A stretch of DNA of 64,000 bases from Chiridota heheva. Taxonomy: Eukaryota; Echinodermata; Holothuroidea; Apodida; Chiridotidae. Every line of letters begins with the position of its first letter. Position 1 is the first letter of the stretch. Of this stretch, positions 13,156-25,159 are shown in pieces. The translations under genes and the position numbers were made by a program. The notes beneath the pieces were generated by a model. It searched no databases. It was not told the origin of the DNA and saw only the letters and a list, made by a program, of their open reading frames with translations. The stretch covers positions 1,722,001 to 1,786,000 of the forward strand of contig JAIGNY010004520.1 in NCBI GenBank assembly GCA_020152595.1, in the 5' to 3' direction.

Positions 13156-14031
13156 CTATTTTATCTGGAGGATTTTTTTGGAAGAACTCAGCAATTGAGT
13201 TGTGGGGAGCGAGAGAAGCTCTGGGAAGGTTGTACAGGGGGCAAGCAAGGAGAACGTGTTGGATTGTAAGGATGCAGTGGCAATTGTTACAGAGGGGTTG
13301 GGGGAACCAATAAGGATGTGGGAGTGAGTGAGGTGGGTGTGACCAATTCTAAGACGGGTAATATGAAGCGTTGTCGTCTGAGAAAGGTTGTTGATGGTGG
13401 ATTTGATCGGGATTGTGGGCTGGATAACATGGAGTTTGTTATCAATTTGGAAGTTCCATAAGGTTTGCCAGCGGTCACGAACAAGAGAAGCGATAAGCGG
13501 TTTGATGTCAGAGAGGGTTTTGGGAAAAGGGGAAGGGAGGAGGTTAAGGGCAAGCTTAGCGGCTGTATCAGCCCTGTCATTGCCAGGGATGCCAACATGG
13601 CTGGGTATCCAGAAGAAAAGAACACTTTTCCTGCAGAGGGTGGAGAAAAGAGTTTCGGAGGAGGAGGTGGCAGGTGAGGTTATCCCATTTAAGATTGAGT
13701 AATGAAGTAAGAACAGCCTTTGAGTCAGAGAAAATGGCAAAGTGACTAAGAGGAGAGTACTCAATAAAGTTAAGGGGGCGAGGAGAATGGCCTTAGCCTC
13801 GGCTGAAAAGATGGAGGAGTGGTCAGGAAGTCTGCTACTGAGGGTGATGTCTTGGATGATGGCAGCAGCAGCTGTCTTGTTGCCTTCCTTGGAGCCATCA
13901 GTATAGATGGAGGTGTAATTTGAGAGTTGGTCTTTGATTTGGTTGTGGAGATTGATGAAGAGATTAGGGTGAGTTTGAGTTTTGTTATAAGTGGAGAGGT
14001 CTAGGTGGACAGAAGGAAGGGGGTGGCCCAA
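13156..14031 (-). pseudogene. LINE RNase H domain
   Basis: Single open frame of 291 codons containing YTDGSKEGN, FSAEAKAILL and FFWIPSHVGIPGNDRADTAA, the D, E and D acidic residues and the His of cellular-type RNase H. The segment usually carrying the middle Asp (FSDSK) is shifted into another frame. Followed by the 3' UTR. Confidence 0.87.
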
Positions 14032-14242
14032 GGCGGAAAAGTGGGCCAGGAATAGGTGCCGAGAGTGGCGGGGTTGATGCCAAGTTGAAAGAGGTCTGAT
14101 TTAATCGTAAGCTGAAGGGGGCGATAGGGTTTTAGTCCTATCAAAGAGGGAGGAGAAATTGGGGTACCTAATGAGGTTGTAAACAGGGTTCTGGGTGTTG
14201 GTGAGGACTCTAAAAGCATAGGAGAGGCTAAGCTTTTTACAT

Positions 14243-15711
14243 CTAAGTAGAAAGGGGGTTCGTTGGCTTCAACATGAAGGCTAGTGATTGGGGAGGTCCT
14301 GTAGGCTCTAGACAAAGCCTGAGGGCTTCATTTTGGATGGTGTTAATGTGGTTGAGGTATGAGTTGTGAGCGACACAGTAAACAATATTGCCATAGTCAA
14401 GCTTGGCACGAATGGTGAGCCTGAAAATTTTGAGGAGAGCATAGCGGTTCGCTCCCCAAGTAGTGTTGGAGAGCAGTCGGAGGAGGTTGAGGGAGCTATT
14501 GCATTTTAGTTTCAGGTTGGTGATGTGTGGCTTGTAGGTGAGCTTGGGGTCTAGAGTTAGACCAAGGAACTTTGTGTTTTCAACTTTAGGGATGCGATTC
14601 CCATTGAGCACAAAGTTCGGGTTGGGGTGGAGGTTGTTGAAATGACAAAAGTGCATGCAGACTGTCTTGTCTTTGGAGAATCTAAAACCGTTATTGTTGC
14701 TCCAGACTTGCAGCTGATTGAGGCTGGTTTGAAGCCTATTTTCAACAATAGGAAAGCTAGGGAGGAGTAGAAGATGGTGAAGTCATCCACGAGGGTACGT
14801 TTGATGCTGGGGCCAAGGTCATTCCCGATGTCATTAATGCTCAGGTTGAAGAGAGTGGGGAGAGGATGCTGCCTTGGGGCGCCCTCTTCTTGGGGTACGG
14901 CTTGGAGAGGGTGTGGCCAATACGAACTTGGAACTGCCTGGGTGAGAGGAAGTTTTGAATAAAGATGGGGAGGTGGCCTCTGAGGCCAATGGTGTGAAGT
15001 TTCCGGGTAATGCCGTATTTCCAAGTAGTGTGAAAGCTTTCTCGAGGTCAAAAAATATGGCAATGAGGTGTTCCTTTTTGCAAAGGATTCCCGGATAGCG
15101 GTGTCGAGCGTAATTAACTGGTCTAGGTATTGCGACGTTTTGGAAGCCGCTTTGGTGAGAGAGAGGATTCTGTTGGTCTCGAGGAACCAGTTTAGTCTCT
15201 GATTAATGATCTTTTCCATAATTTTACAGAGACAGCAAGTAAGGGCGATGGGTCGGTAGCTGGTGGGGTCGGTGCTATCCTTCCCGGTTTAAGGACGGGA
15301 TGACAATAGCTGTCCTCCAGATAGGGGAAAGGAGTGTGAGGACCAAATGTGGTTGAAGATGGTGAGTAGGGTAGTGGTGGCTTTGATGGGGAGGTGTTTC
15401 AGAAACTGATAGGGGATGTTATCTGGGCCCTTGGAGGTGCAGCCAGCGTCGCTGATGGCTTGGCTTAATTCAGAAAGGGTGAGAGGGGTGTTGTAGCTTT
15501 CGGAGTTGTCAGAGGGAAAAGTGATTCTCCGGGCTTCATCGCAAGCTTTTTTGATTTTGAAAGCATTGGAGTAGTTGGTCGAGGCCGAGATGTTGCTGAA
15601 AGAGGCGGCGAGGTGGTCAACGATGTCTTTTTTTGCGGTGAGAAGGTCTCCATTCCAAGAGAGATGGGAGATGGAAGATTTGCCTACTCTGCCGTGGAAG
15701 CTGTTAACCAT
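14243..15711 (-). pseudogene. LINE reverse transcriptase domain, broken
   Basis: Pieces in successive frames: SKGPDNIPYQFLKHLP (RT motif 1), SYRPIALTCCLCKIMEKIIN (motif 2), TLVDDFTIFYS (the YADD position, here VDD) and KFLGLTLDPKLTYKPHI (thumb). The order is correct for a non-LTR RT, but at least three frameshifts separate the pieces. Confidence 0.87.
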
Positions 15712-16935
15712 TCTCCAAATCTTCTTAGTGGGGGTGTTGGTGGTGAGAGAAGAGATAAAGTTGTTCCAAGTGTTGGTTTTACTGTCCTTGATAGTGCGTC
15801 TGGCCTTGCACGGCTGATGCGAAAGAGGTTAAGGTTATGGGTGGTCGGGTTAGTTTTAAAGTTCCTGAGGGCTCTTTTCCTGTTCTTGATGGCGGTTTTG
15901 CAGTCATCTGAGAACCAGGGGTTGGGGGATGATTTGGGGTTTGGAGGTTTTGGGAATTGAGCAGGTGGCGATGTTGATAAGGATATTACTGAAGTTAGAC
16001 ATGGGATCCTCATCCTCGAGAAGATGGGGGAGAGGTGTGAGTCACAGAGGGTTTCAAAAAGGGACCAGTCAGCCTTGTCGAGGTTCCAGTTGGGGTGTGC
16101 TCAGTGGGGATTTGAAGATTGGAGTGTATAAGAAGAGGGTAATGATCACTACCACAGAGGTCAGCAGTGACTCTCCAACTAAAGTCAGGAGGAGGTTAGG
16201 GGAACAGATAGACAGGTCAATACAGGTGAGAGAGCCTGTGGCAGGATGAAGGTAGGTCGGGAGTTAGTGTTCAGTAAGGACAGGCTGTGCTGACGGAGAG
16301 CGTTTTCGATGAACTTGCCTCTAGGGGTGGTGGTATTAGAGCCCCACAGAGGGTTGTGAGCGTTGAAGTCACCAAGAAGGATGAAGGGGTGGGAAGCTGA
16401 GAGATGAGGTTGTTAAGGCTGGTTGGTTGAATGTTGGTGTTGGGAGGAGATAGATATTGCAGAGAGTGAAAGTTTTGTGGAGGAGATAGAAATACAGATG
16501 GCCTGAAGGTCGGTGTGCACACGAACAGGGCTGTGTGGGATATCGTGTCTCTAACGAGAATGGAGACGCCACCACAGGCCCTGTCAGCATCCACTTGATG
16601 TTTGTGATAGCAAGCAAAGTTGTTAAGGGAGTAATGGTCGGTGGTTTTCAAGAAAGTTTCTTGTAGGCAGAAGACGACCGGGTTGAAGGTGGAGGCCAGA
16701 AGGTCGATTTCTTCAGAATTGGCCTTAAGGCTCCTAATGTTCCATTGTATGATGTTGTGGGTGTTATTGTAATTGATTGTGGTGTATGCCATAAAGGAGG
16801 CGGGGTTATCTGGAGGAAGATCTGCTGGGTCTGAGTTCGCTTGTTTTTTCTTTGGATTTGTTTCTTTGGGAGCGATTGTTTTTGAAAATTGGACGAGAAG
16901 TATGATCGGTGTGTTTTGTGTCGAACAATCCATAC
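15690..16935 (-). pseudogene. LINE apurinic endonuclease domain, broken
   Basis: The minus frame holds IIQWNIRSLKANSEEIDLLA then FCLQETFLK, and GGVSILVRD: the N-terminal motifs of APE-type LINE endonucleases, including the catalytic Glu of LQET. The continuation PWFSDDCKTAIKNRKRALRN, in another frame, is the usual linker to RT. Frameshifted near 16270. Confidence 0.85.
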
Positions 16936-17274
16936 TCTCTTCAGTGTGGGTTTGGGAGGTGGGTTGTTTGTTGATTGGTTGTTTGTTGATAGGTTGTTTG
17001 TTGATTGGTTGTTTTTGGTTGGTTGTTTGCTGGTTGATTTGTTGGTTTGTTGGTTGTTTGCTTGGCTGGTTTTAGCTTGATGTATGAAGGTATTAGTGGA
17101 GTTGGTGTAGGGGCGGTAGGGGCTTTAGAGTAGGAAGGGGTTGAGGAGAGAAGTGGTGGTGGAGGTGGTGTGGGTATTGGGTGTGATTGGGTTGTTGGAA
17201 ATGGTGATGGGCTTAGGACTAGGTAAGAAGAGCCAGGTGAGGTCGGTTTGGGCATTGGAGTTAGTTTTGTTGTG

Positions 17275-18180
17275 TTAGTTGTGTTTGGGGGCGGAATTAG
17301 AGTTAGAGGAGACTACGTTTGAGTAGGAAGGCTTGGAGTTAAGGGAAGCGAGGAATTGTTTCCTGGCCTCAGGGTAGGTTATGTTGGGGTTAAGGGTTTT
17401 AAGTTTTGTTATTTGTTTTTCCTGAAGCCAGGTGGGACAGTCTTTCGAGAAGGAGGGATGGTTTGCTGGGTGTTTACCGTCACAATTTGTGCAGAGTGGG
17501 GTTGGTGCAGGAGGTGTTGTCATGGTCCGGGGCTCCGCAGTTACCACAGCGCTTGGCTGTGGCAGGAGTTTTCCGTGGCCATACCTCTGACAATTGTAGC
17601 AACGTAAAGGGTTAGGAATATAAGGGGCGACCTGGATTCTCAGGTAGCCGGCAATGATGTGGGAGGGAGAGTTGGAGTTGCGAAAGTGAGAAATATTGTG
17701 TTGGTGGGAGTTTCGGCTCCGTCTCTCTTTAGAACGAGACGACGGGCTTGGTTACATGTTGGTTAGCTAGTTCTTCTTGGAGGTCGTCATCGGTCATGTA
17801 CGCGCAAGATCGCTGGTGCGTATGACGCCTTTGCTGGAGTTTAGGGAACGATGGGGGTGACTGTGATGTCGATACCAGAGTTGGATAGGGTTTTGGTGGA
17901 AAGGAGGGTGGTGGCTTGTGTGTCCCTGGTGCAGTGCACCAGGAGATCACCGGATCTAAGGGTAGAGACTTTGGGGAGGGTACCGACAAGGCCAAAGAGG
18001 GCTTTATGGATGAGGAAAGGAGAAACTTTTTAAAGCTTTCCTGCTTGTTGGTGGCATGGATTATAAGGATTTTTGGGATTGGGGTTGCAGAATGGTCAAT
18101 GATGGTAGCAGGTGGGTCACGGGGAGGAGGGGGTCAAGGTCAAGGTCACTGCATAGGCGCTTTGTCATTATGAAAGAAAA
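17275..18180 (-). pseudogene. LINE ORF1 (gag-like, CCHC zinc knuckles), broken
   Basis: Starts near the ATG at about 18172 and continues through IIHATNKQESFKKFL, TDDDLQEELANQHVTKP and knuckles CYNCQRYGHG and CTNCDGKHPANHP. At least two frame changes. Known role of such proteins: RNA binding and particle formation for retrotransposition. No intact protein can be made. Confidence 0.8.
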
Positions 18181-18467
18181 ACCAAGGGCCGAGAGACCGA
18201 GGCAGCTAGAAAAAAAAATCGCGGAACCACTATATGGGGACCGCTGTATTAGTAACGAAGGGCATGAAAAGTCGGGACAGAACGAGGGAAAATATAATAG
18301 AAAAAAAGAAAAGAAACGATCTCACCGAGGATAAAAGCCCATCCACCGAAAAGAAAATCCGAAAATGAAGTTATAAAACAAAAAGGTGCAAATTGGAGAG
18401 AAATTGGAGCGAAAATAGTTTAGGAGAATAGGAGTAGTTGTCACGTCGCTCTCGCTCAATTTTTTCG

Positions 18468-18690
18468 TAAGACCATGAAAAGGGCCTGGTAAGACCATGA
18501 AAAGGGCTTGGTAAGACCATGAAAAGGGCCTGGTAAGACCATGAAAAGGGCCTGGTAAGACCATGAAAAGGGCCTGGTAAGACCATGAAAAGGGCCTGGT
18601 AAGACCATGAAAAGGGCCTGGTAAGACCATGAAAAGGGCCTGGTAAGACCATGAAAAGGGCCTGGTAAGACCATGAAAAGGGCCTAATAA
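18468..18690. repeat. 22-bp tandem array, 10 copies, at LINE 5' end
   Basis: Ten near-identical units AAGACCATGAAAAGGGCCTG plus GT; the last is degenerate. It sits between the 5' side of the main LINE and the 3' end of the next LINE copy, so it may be the LINE's 5' UTR repeat or a junction satellite. Confidence 0.92.
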
Positions 18691-18737
18691 GATCATGCGA
18701 AGAAGAAGAGCAGCACGAGACATAAAGTTTTTGTTCA

Positions 18738-19314
18738 GTTTGTTCGTTGGATGAGGTCTTAACGGCACCACGACACTGAGGGTCAAATTGTGCCTGAGAG
18801 GTCAGATCATTCTAGAGGTAGAATGGAAAGCAAACAGGGGGAGAATGAGAGAAATTCAAGAACAAAAGTCAGAAAGCTGTAATCGAGAGAGGAGGTGCAT
18901 GGGTGAAACAAAAACAAAGTAGAGAGGGGGTGTAAGAGGAGAATTAAACATGGTTGTAGAGGGAAGCATGATGAAGGAAGAAGATATTTTTATCCAAGGG
19001 ATTTTTCTGGAAGAACTGAGCAATTGAGTTGTGGGGAGCAAGGGAAGCTCTGGGAAGGTTGTAAAGGGGGCAAGCAAGGAGAACGTGATGGATCGTGAGG
19101 GTGCAGTGGCTACTGTTACAGAGGGGTTGGGGGGAGCCAATAAGGAGGTGGGAGTGAGTGAGGTGGGTGTGACCTATTCTAAGATGGGTAATATGAACGT
19201 TGTTGATATGAGAGAGGGTGTTGATGGTGGATTTGATCGGAATGGTGGGCTGGATGACATAGAGTTTGTTATCAATTTGGGAGTTCCATGAGTTTTGCCA
19301 GCGGTCACGAACAG
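18738..19314 (-). mobile_element. I/Nimb-like LINE, second copy, 5'-truncated
   Basis: The left end repeats the 3' terminus of the main element (GGATGAGGTCTTAACGGCAC) and continues collinearly through the 3' UTR into the end of the RNase H region (NNVHITHLRIGHTHLTHSHL), stopping near 19314. Head-to-tail with the main copy. Confidence 0.88.
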
Positions 19315-19439
19315 AACAGTTCCAGACATGGGCACAGACCCTAAGAACAGTACTGTGGGGGTCAAGCAAAGGGGGCATTTCCCCCTGCCCCAGGTCATAA
19401 GGTCTCACAAAAAATAAGAAAAGGATTTTAAAGAAAGTT

Positions 19440-19790
19440 GTTTTAATTTTTTCACTATTTAAATTATTTATCTTGAAACTATCTTCAGGTGGTATATTAT
19501 AAACACCCTTCCTAGATTCAGTTTTACCACTTTTTTTTAATATTCCATGGTTTTGAAGCCACAGAATCACAGGACAAAATATGATAAAATACATAAAGAC
19601 TTTGAGGAATCTGTAGCTATGACATCACAGCTAGTCTGATTTCAGTTGTTTCTACACAAATGATACCAAACTATAAACTTAGATATTTCCTTAACGGAAT
19701 AAGATTTTTGAATGCTTTCTTCACCATTTTGTTTCTTTTGAAGCCCTCTTTCATAGAAGATAGACCCCTTGATCCCTGAACTAATCCTTT
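19440..19790. repeat. Dispersed repeat (pair with 41655-41945; end motif at 25178-25440)
   Basis: Shares CAAAATATGATAAAATACA, GACATCACAGCTAGTCTGAT and GGAATAAGATTTTTGAATG with 41655-41945 in the same orientation. Its right terminus (TTTGTTTCTTTTGAAGCCCT) is the inverse of the unit amplified at 25178-25440. Probably a MITE. Confidence 0.7.
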
Positions 19791-19890
19791 ATTAAGTTAA
19801 TGTACTACTCATCACACAATAACAAGGGGGACAATCTTAGAGCAATGAGCCCATAACATTATGGCTGAAACCTTGACTATTTACCACATA

Positions 19891-20933
19891 CACATGTTAT
19901 TTGAAGACTTATGTGCCACATCATGCCATATTCATCATACCAGGTGTTATGTGAGGATTCATGTCCCACATGATGCCAATATTCATCATACCAGGTGTTA
20001 TATGAGGACTTATGTCCCACATCATGCCATATTCATCATACCAGGTGTTATGTAAGACTTATGTCCCACATCATGCCATATTCATCATACCAGGTGTTAT
20101 GTAAGGACTTATGTCCCACATCATGCCATATTCATCATACCAGGTGTTATGTGAGGATTTATGTCCCATATCATGTAATATTCATCATACCAGGTGTTAT
20201 GTAAGGACTTATGTCCCACATCATGCCATATTCATCATACCAGGTGTTATGTGAGGACTTATGTCCCACATCATGCCATATTCATCATACCAGGTGTTAT
20301 GTAAGGACCTATGTCCCACATCATGCCATATTCACCTTACCAGGTGTTATGTGAGGACTTATGTCCCACATCATGCCATATTCATATTACCAGGTGTTAT
20401 GTGAGGACTTATGTCCCACATCATGCCATATTCATCATACCAGATGTTATGTGAAGACTTATGTCCCACATCATGCCATATTCATCATACCAGGTGTTAT
20501 GTGAGGACTTATGTCCCACATCATGCCATATTCATCATACCAGGTGTTATGTGAGGACTCATGTCCCACATCATGCCATATTCACCTTACCAGGTGTTAT
20601 GTGAGGACTTATGTTCCACATCATGCCATATTCATCATACCAAGTGTTATGTGAGGACTTATGTCCCACATCATGCCATATTCATCATACCAGGTGTTAT
20701 GTAAGACTTATGTCCCACATCATGCCATATTCATCATACCAGGTGTTATGTAAGGACTTATGTCCCACATCATGCCATATTCATCATACCAGGTGTTATG
20801 TGAGGACTTATGTCCCACATCATGCCATATTCATCATACCAAGTGTTATGTGAGGACTTATGTCCCACATCATGCCATATTCATCATACCAGGTGTTATG
20901 TGAGGACTTATGTCCCACATCATGCCATATTCA
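19891..20933. repeat. 50-bp minisatellite, about 21 copies
   Basis: Units run TTCATCATACCAGGTGTTAT, GTGAGGACTTATGTCCCACA, TCATGCCATA with limited variation (GTAAGAC deletions, CACCTTAC, CAAGTG). The left flank (AGAGCAATGAGCCCATAACA) is repeated at about 21160, where one diverged unit occurs at 21306-21363. Confidence 0.95.
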
Positions 20934-20938
20934 ACTAG

Positions 20939-21363
20939 CTGGAATTACACAATTTTCCTTCATGCACAAAGGTGTCAAAAATCTTCCTACAAAAAAATGT
21001 GACAGAAATGATATTAATGTGGTAAATACATCTTCATAAACTCACACTTCACCACACACATTTCCTCTTTTGCAATTCAATATACTATTCATTGCATAAT
21101 TATGTGTGTGTGTGTATGTGTGTGTGGGGGAGAGGGGGAGAGGGGGGGGGGGAACGTTTTTAGAGCAATGAGCCGAAAACATTGTAACTGAAACCTTTGA
21201 CATCTTTTCACATACACTATTGAAAAGGATGGTGCAATTTGATACAAGGTTAGTAATTAGACATTAGTTATTAATTGGTTATTATTGGTTAGTAAGCCAA
21301 TATGATTATTCATAATATCAGGTATTATTTGAGGATGTATGCCCCACATCATTCCACATTCAA
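20939..21363. repeat. Unexpanded relative of the 50-bp array region, with a TG/GGGA-rich tract
   Basis: 21155-21210 resembles the left flank of the 50-bp array, and 21306-21363 carries one diverged unit (ATCAGGTATTATTTGAGGAT, CCCACATCATTCCACATTCA). A short (TG)n tract and a G-rich run lie at 21103-21152. Confidence 0.65.
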
Positions 21364-21405
21364 CTTACAAAAATACCTAGGAGTAATTCACTGTCAAATA
21401 CTTAC

Positions 21406-21514
21406 ATATTTCGCCAATTCTAAGAATCTCACAAAGCACTTTTATTAGGATGTTGGCTGTCTCCACAAGAAGCCAATGATACTCAGCTCCCCTCCTGATG
21501 CTCTCATGGACAAT
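21406..21514 (-). CDS. ELMO: ELMO coding exon 12 (residues 389-425), ELMO domain
   Basis: 109 nt, phase 0 in and phase 1 out (a T left before GTAAGT), acceptor TTTTACAG. It encodes IVHESIRRGAEYHWLLVETA, then NILIKVLCEILRIGEI, matching ELMO1 IVLENSSRED to SSIELTKMLCEILKVGEL. Confidence 0.93.
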
Positions 21515-22290
21515 CTGTAAAACAACAATATGTGGACAAGTACTTTTTAAGATTTATGGATATGTAGAAGCAGCATTAGCAATATTGATTTAAATAAAAT
21601 CCACTAAAAAACATGAAGAAAGCATAAAATTTCATCAAAATCGGTCAAAAATGAGCAAATTTTCAGCTTTCAGAAGATTTTTGTGAAAATATGGGCAAAT
21701 ATGCAAATTTGTTTGTTACCCTTACGATATATGAACGGGACAGACTCTAATTTTGTTTTAAGGTAAATCCATTGTTTTTTAACCCTATGCCATTTTTCCG
21801 TAGAAAAGGAAGATGATTCCAATGAAGTAATAAAGAGGATTTGATCTTTACCAACCAACCTCAAGCTATAGAGAAGGTATTTGAACATTTTCAAGGTCTG
21901 TTATTAAGGGGAAAAATATAAAGAAAAACAAAAGCATGTTGAGGTGTTTTCCTAGTCATACATAACATTATGTAAGATTTTCAATACATTACAAAAATTT
22001 CAAACTTTGATAACACATAACTTGAAAACTAATGTCATGCTATTTTCAAAATTCAAAGACCTTTAAACTCAGAATTTAATGTTCTTTTCGGTATATAGTA
22101 GAACAGAAAACTTGTGTACTTTTATAGATCTATGGATGTGTGAAGGCAACCATAACATCAAAATATACTCAAAACCATGGAAGAAAAAAAAAGAAAAAAA
22201 AAGCTGCATCAAAACATGACCTTTTTAACATAAATGTAATTTTCAGACATTGATATTCATGTTTGTGATGGCCTGGTATAGCTTGAAAAA
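21515..22290. other. Intronic AT-rich sequence with old dispersed repeats
   Basis: No gene seen. Phrases such as AAAATCGGTCAAAAATGAGC and a run of A/G at 22180-22203 suggest decayed repeats similar to 27690-28060. Confidence 0.4.
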
Positions 22291-22489
22291 CTAATCATCT
22301 AAGAAGAAAGGGTCTCCATTGCAAAGGGCATCCCACAGTTTATCCTATATGCTATACCAGTCTTTGTCCCACCCTATTTCCCATCCTCCATCATGCATGC
22401 CATCCTATTCTTGCCACCCTAGGCCTTCTCAACACTATCCGAAGGAAGGCACTGAAAATTATAGGTGTGGACGAAGTTACTGCCGCAAA

Positions 22490-22809
22490 CATGCTCTCCA
22501 TCAGTAGCCTTCACCATAGAAGACGGGTTGCAGCAGTTACTATATTGTACCAGATGCACACTAGCCACTGACCATCAGTCCTTCTTGCCTACACTTTATG
22601 TCAGATGATGGCGTACCACAAGATCAAGTACTTCTGCACCCGACCATGCTCTCTCCTTGCCTGCTGCCAGGACAAACTCTTTAGACAGAAGTTCCCTCTA
22701 TACTGCCACCAGATTTTGGGATACCCTTGCAGTTGATGCTGTTGCAAGTGATAACGGCATCCAAGCTTTTAAAACCTATGTCCATCGTTATCTTCTGTCT
22801 GCGAGATGA
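22490..22809 (+). pseudogene. Non-LTR RT C-terminal remnant
   Basis: The plus strand 22661-22809 reads PAARTNSLDRSSLYTATRFW, then DTLAVDAVASDNGIQAFKTY and VHRYLLSAR before TGA. This R-x-S...TRFWDTL...F+.. pattern is typical of the C-terminus of LINE reverse transcriptases. Upstream sequence is too decayed to place the clade. Confidence 0.65.
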
Positions 22810-23039
22810 TTGGGGGTTTTAATCCATTTGCAGTGGTGCATACTATTGGACTGCTTGGTTACATGTATGTGATGTTTATAATTCCCTTAATTTTAGTTTT
22901 CTGTTTTTGCTATTCTTTTCACCTCTGTTTGTGGTGTTGTGTATATGTTTTTATTTCTCTAAACAGCAATGAACCTTTTGATTGGCCCATCGGAGCTACT
23001 TGGTTATCTTCAAATGTCGCTGTTGTTCACACTTGCACT

Positions 23040-23560
23040 TTATATATACAAATTAAACAATGCTTCCCTTTAAACAACCTCACCCTCCTTCCTAAATATC
23101 ACCCCACCCTCATCAAACATGCCATCCCCTGCTCCATACCAAAGTTCACCCCAACCTACATCCAGCATCAATCCAAGCCTTGTCCCTGTTTTCATCCCAC
23201 ATGGCACCCCAAATACCCTCCATCCAAATGCGACTTCACCCTGTTTCCGCAATGCCATTCGCAACCTTCTTCGCGTATGGCATCCCACCCTCCATCCCAT
23301 GTCAACTTACCCTCAATTCCATATGCCATCTCGCAGTATTTCCCATGTCATCACACCCCTCTTCCCATATGTCATCCCATAAGCAATCCCACTCTATCTC
23401 CCGTACAATTAAGCCTCCTCATCAAATCTGATATGTTAACCCAAATTTCCCATGTCATCACACCCTCCTTCCCATATGTCATCCCATAAGCAATCCCACT
23501 CTATCTCCCATACAATTAGGCCTCCTCATCAAATCTGATATGTGAACCCAATACCGACCC
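23040..23560. repeat. Degenerate CATCCCA-rich satellite with a ~105-bp tandem duplication
   Basis: C-rich sequence with recurrent ATCCCA and CATGCCATCCC words related to the arrays at 58730-59830 and 63640-64000. A block containing CCATGTCATCACACCC, CAATCCCACTCTATCTCCC and CCTCCTCATCAAATCTGATA occurs twice in tandem (about 23341-23447 and 23448-23552). Open frames here (up to 227 codons) look like repeat artefacts. Confidence 0.7.
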
Positions 23561-23929
23561 ATAAGCTAGCCCACTGACCATATTAAATCTTATTCCTTTT
23601 CCATCCAATGAGGTACCAAACTTTAAAACATATGATTTTCCATCCTGCCATTTGTTCCATATGCCCACCCCCTAACTGTCCCATATTCCCAACCATCCTT
23701 CAGCCTAAATGCTTTTCATCCCTCTAGCCAACTTACCATGTACAGTATCTCATCCTACTTCTTAAATGCTATCCCGCAGTCAATACTGAATAATATTTTC
23801 CTAATGCCTAATGCAGACCATGGTGCAACAAAGATTTTGAAGGAAACCTTCCCTCGGTTCTCTAAAGATATACCTGGGAATCACTTCAACATTTTGTGTG
23901 CCTTCTAAGAAATACCAACTTGTTTGAAG

Positions 23930-24320
23930 ATTTTCTAAGGAAATTTTGAACTGCATAAGGATTTCTGAAAAGCTTAACATTTTCTAAGGAAATTTTAAGC
24001 TGCATTAGAATTTCTGAAAAGCTTAACATTTTCTAAGGAAATTTTAACCTGCATAAGACTTTCTGAAAAGCTTAACATTTTGTAAGGAAATTTTAACCTG
24101 CATTAGAATTTCTGAAAAGCTTAACAGTTTCTAAGGAAATTTTTAACCTGCATTAGGATTTTTGAAAAGCTTAACATTTTCTAAGGAAATTTTAACCTAC
24201 ATTAGGATTTCTGAAAAGCTTAACATTTTCTAAGGAATTTTTTTACCTGCATTAGAATTTCTGAAAAGCTTAACATTTTCTAAGGAAATTTTGTCCTTTT
24301 AGGAAGTTTTCAAAAGAAAT
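23930..24320. repeat. 49-bp tandem repeat, about 7 copies
   Basis: Units contain CTAAGGAAATTTTAACCTGC and TTTCTGAAAAGCTTAACATT. A shorter degenerate relative occurs at 60345-60510, again between CATCCCA-rich sequence and a GCATCATGCTTCGC-like end. Confidence 0.9.
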
Positions 24321-24912
24321 TTCAACTTTCAATGACGATTTAAATTCGAAAGGGACTAATAATATCGTTACAGTTTCTAAGGAATTCTGAAAAAAAGTTT
24401 GAAATTTCTAAGGAACCTTAGCCTAATACAATACCTGACAGAAAACTGTGGATTGACGAATGGATGGACAAACAAAATAGGTATTACAGGCTCACATTAT
24501 GCTTCACATACTCACCAATAAATTACAGATTGAGGGCCTCCTACATCTAGGGAAGAAATTACCGGGGTGTGGGGGATGTTACACTTTTCAGTAAAGCTGT
24601 CGGTAAAATTGAAGACCTGTCGGTAAATCAAGGTCCGCGTCGGTAAAACTTCCATCACAGACGATGAAAACTTTACCAAACAGATTGAAAAAATAAATAT
24701 TGTTGCACTCGTTCTGCGATTTTGGACCGATGGCCTTTTCTTTTTTTATTTGCTTTTCAACATTTTTGAGGGGCCCTGAATATGGAATATATTTTTGTCG
24801 GTAGCATCAAACTCTTTTATCAGTAAATTTGTAATTTAACACCCCCCCTCCCCCAATCAAAAGGGTCTACTGATGCCACTGCCTACATCCACCACCCCTA
24901 GAAGAGTCTTAC

Positions 24913-25017
24913 CTTAAAATATCTATCACTTTGGCAGGTTGCAAAATACACCAGGCATTCCAGAGACAGCATTCCAGGTGGAGTTGCTTTGAAGTCCTCA
25001 AATGGATTTTCATAATT
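24913..25017 (-). CDS. ELMO: ELMO coding exon 11 (residues 354-388), ELMO domain
   Basis: 105 nt, phase 0 in and out, acceptor TGTTACAG, donor GTAAGA. It encodes NYENPFEDFKATPPGMLSLE, then CLVYFATCQSDRYFK, matching ELMO1 [20 protein letters not shown] then YFAKHHQDAYIR. TPPGML is a hallmark of the ELMO domain. Confidence 0.95.
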
Positions 25018-25159
25018 CTGTAACAATTGACCCAATCATGTATGTTAGTACAAATTACAATGATACTGAATAAGACATGTCATTCATAAAACAGTCTGGA
25101 ACTTACATTACAAACAAGATCTATGTCATGTTTCTGTACTTTAAAAGATTCCTTCAGTG

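Larger units (their letters stand above)
12904..18690 (-). mobile_element. I/Nimb-like non-LTR retrotransposon, near full length, inactivated
   Basis: About 5.6 kb on the minus strand. From its 5' end: a 22-bp array, a gag-like ORF1 with CCHC knuckles, an apurinic endonuclease, reverse transcriptase, RNase H and a 3' UTR ending in a (CAAA)n-like tail at 12904. The combination of endonuclease, RT and RNase H places it in the I superfamily (I/Nimb-like). Several frameshifts break the reading frames. It lies in the ELMO intron after exon 12, same strand as ELMO. Further fragments of this family sit at 10590, 18738, 26988, 28343, 36876, 41330 and 61168. Confidence 0.88.

Noticed and set aside
18322..18786. 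154-codon frame with repeated LFMVLPGPFHG
   Set aside because: Translation of the 22-bp array at the LINE 5' end; three frames are equally open there.
22806..23489. 227-codon frame with hydrophobic start and Pro/His-rich end
   Set aside because: It begins at the end of an RT remnant and runs through the CATCCCA satellite; no domain recognised.
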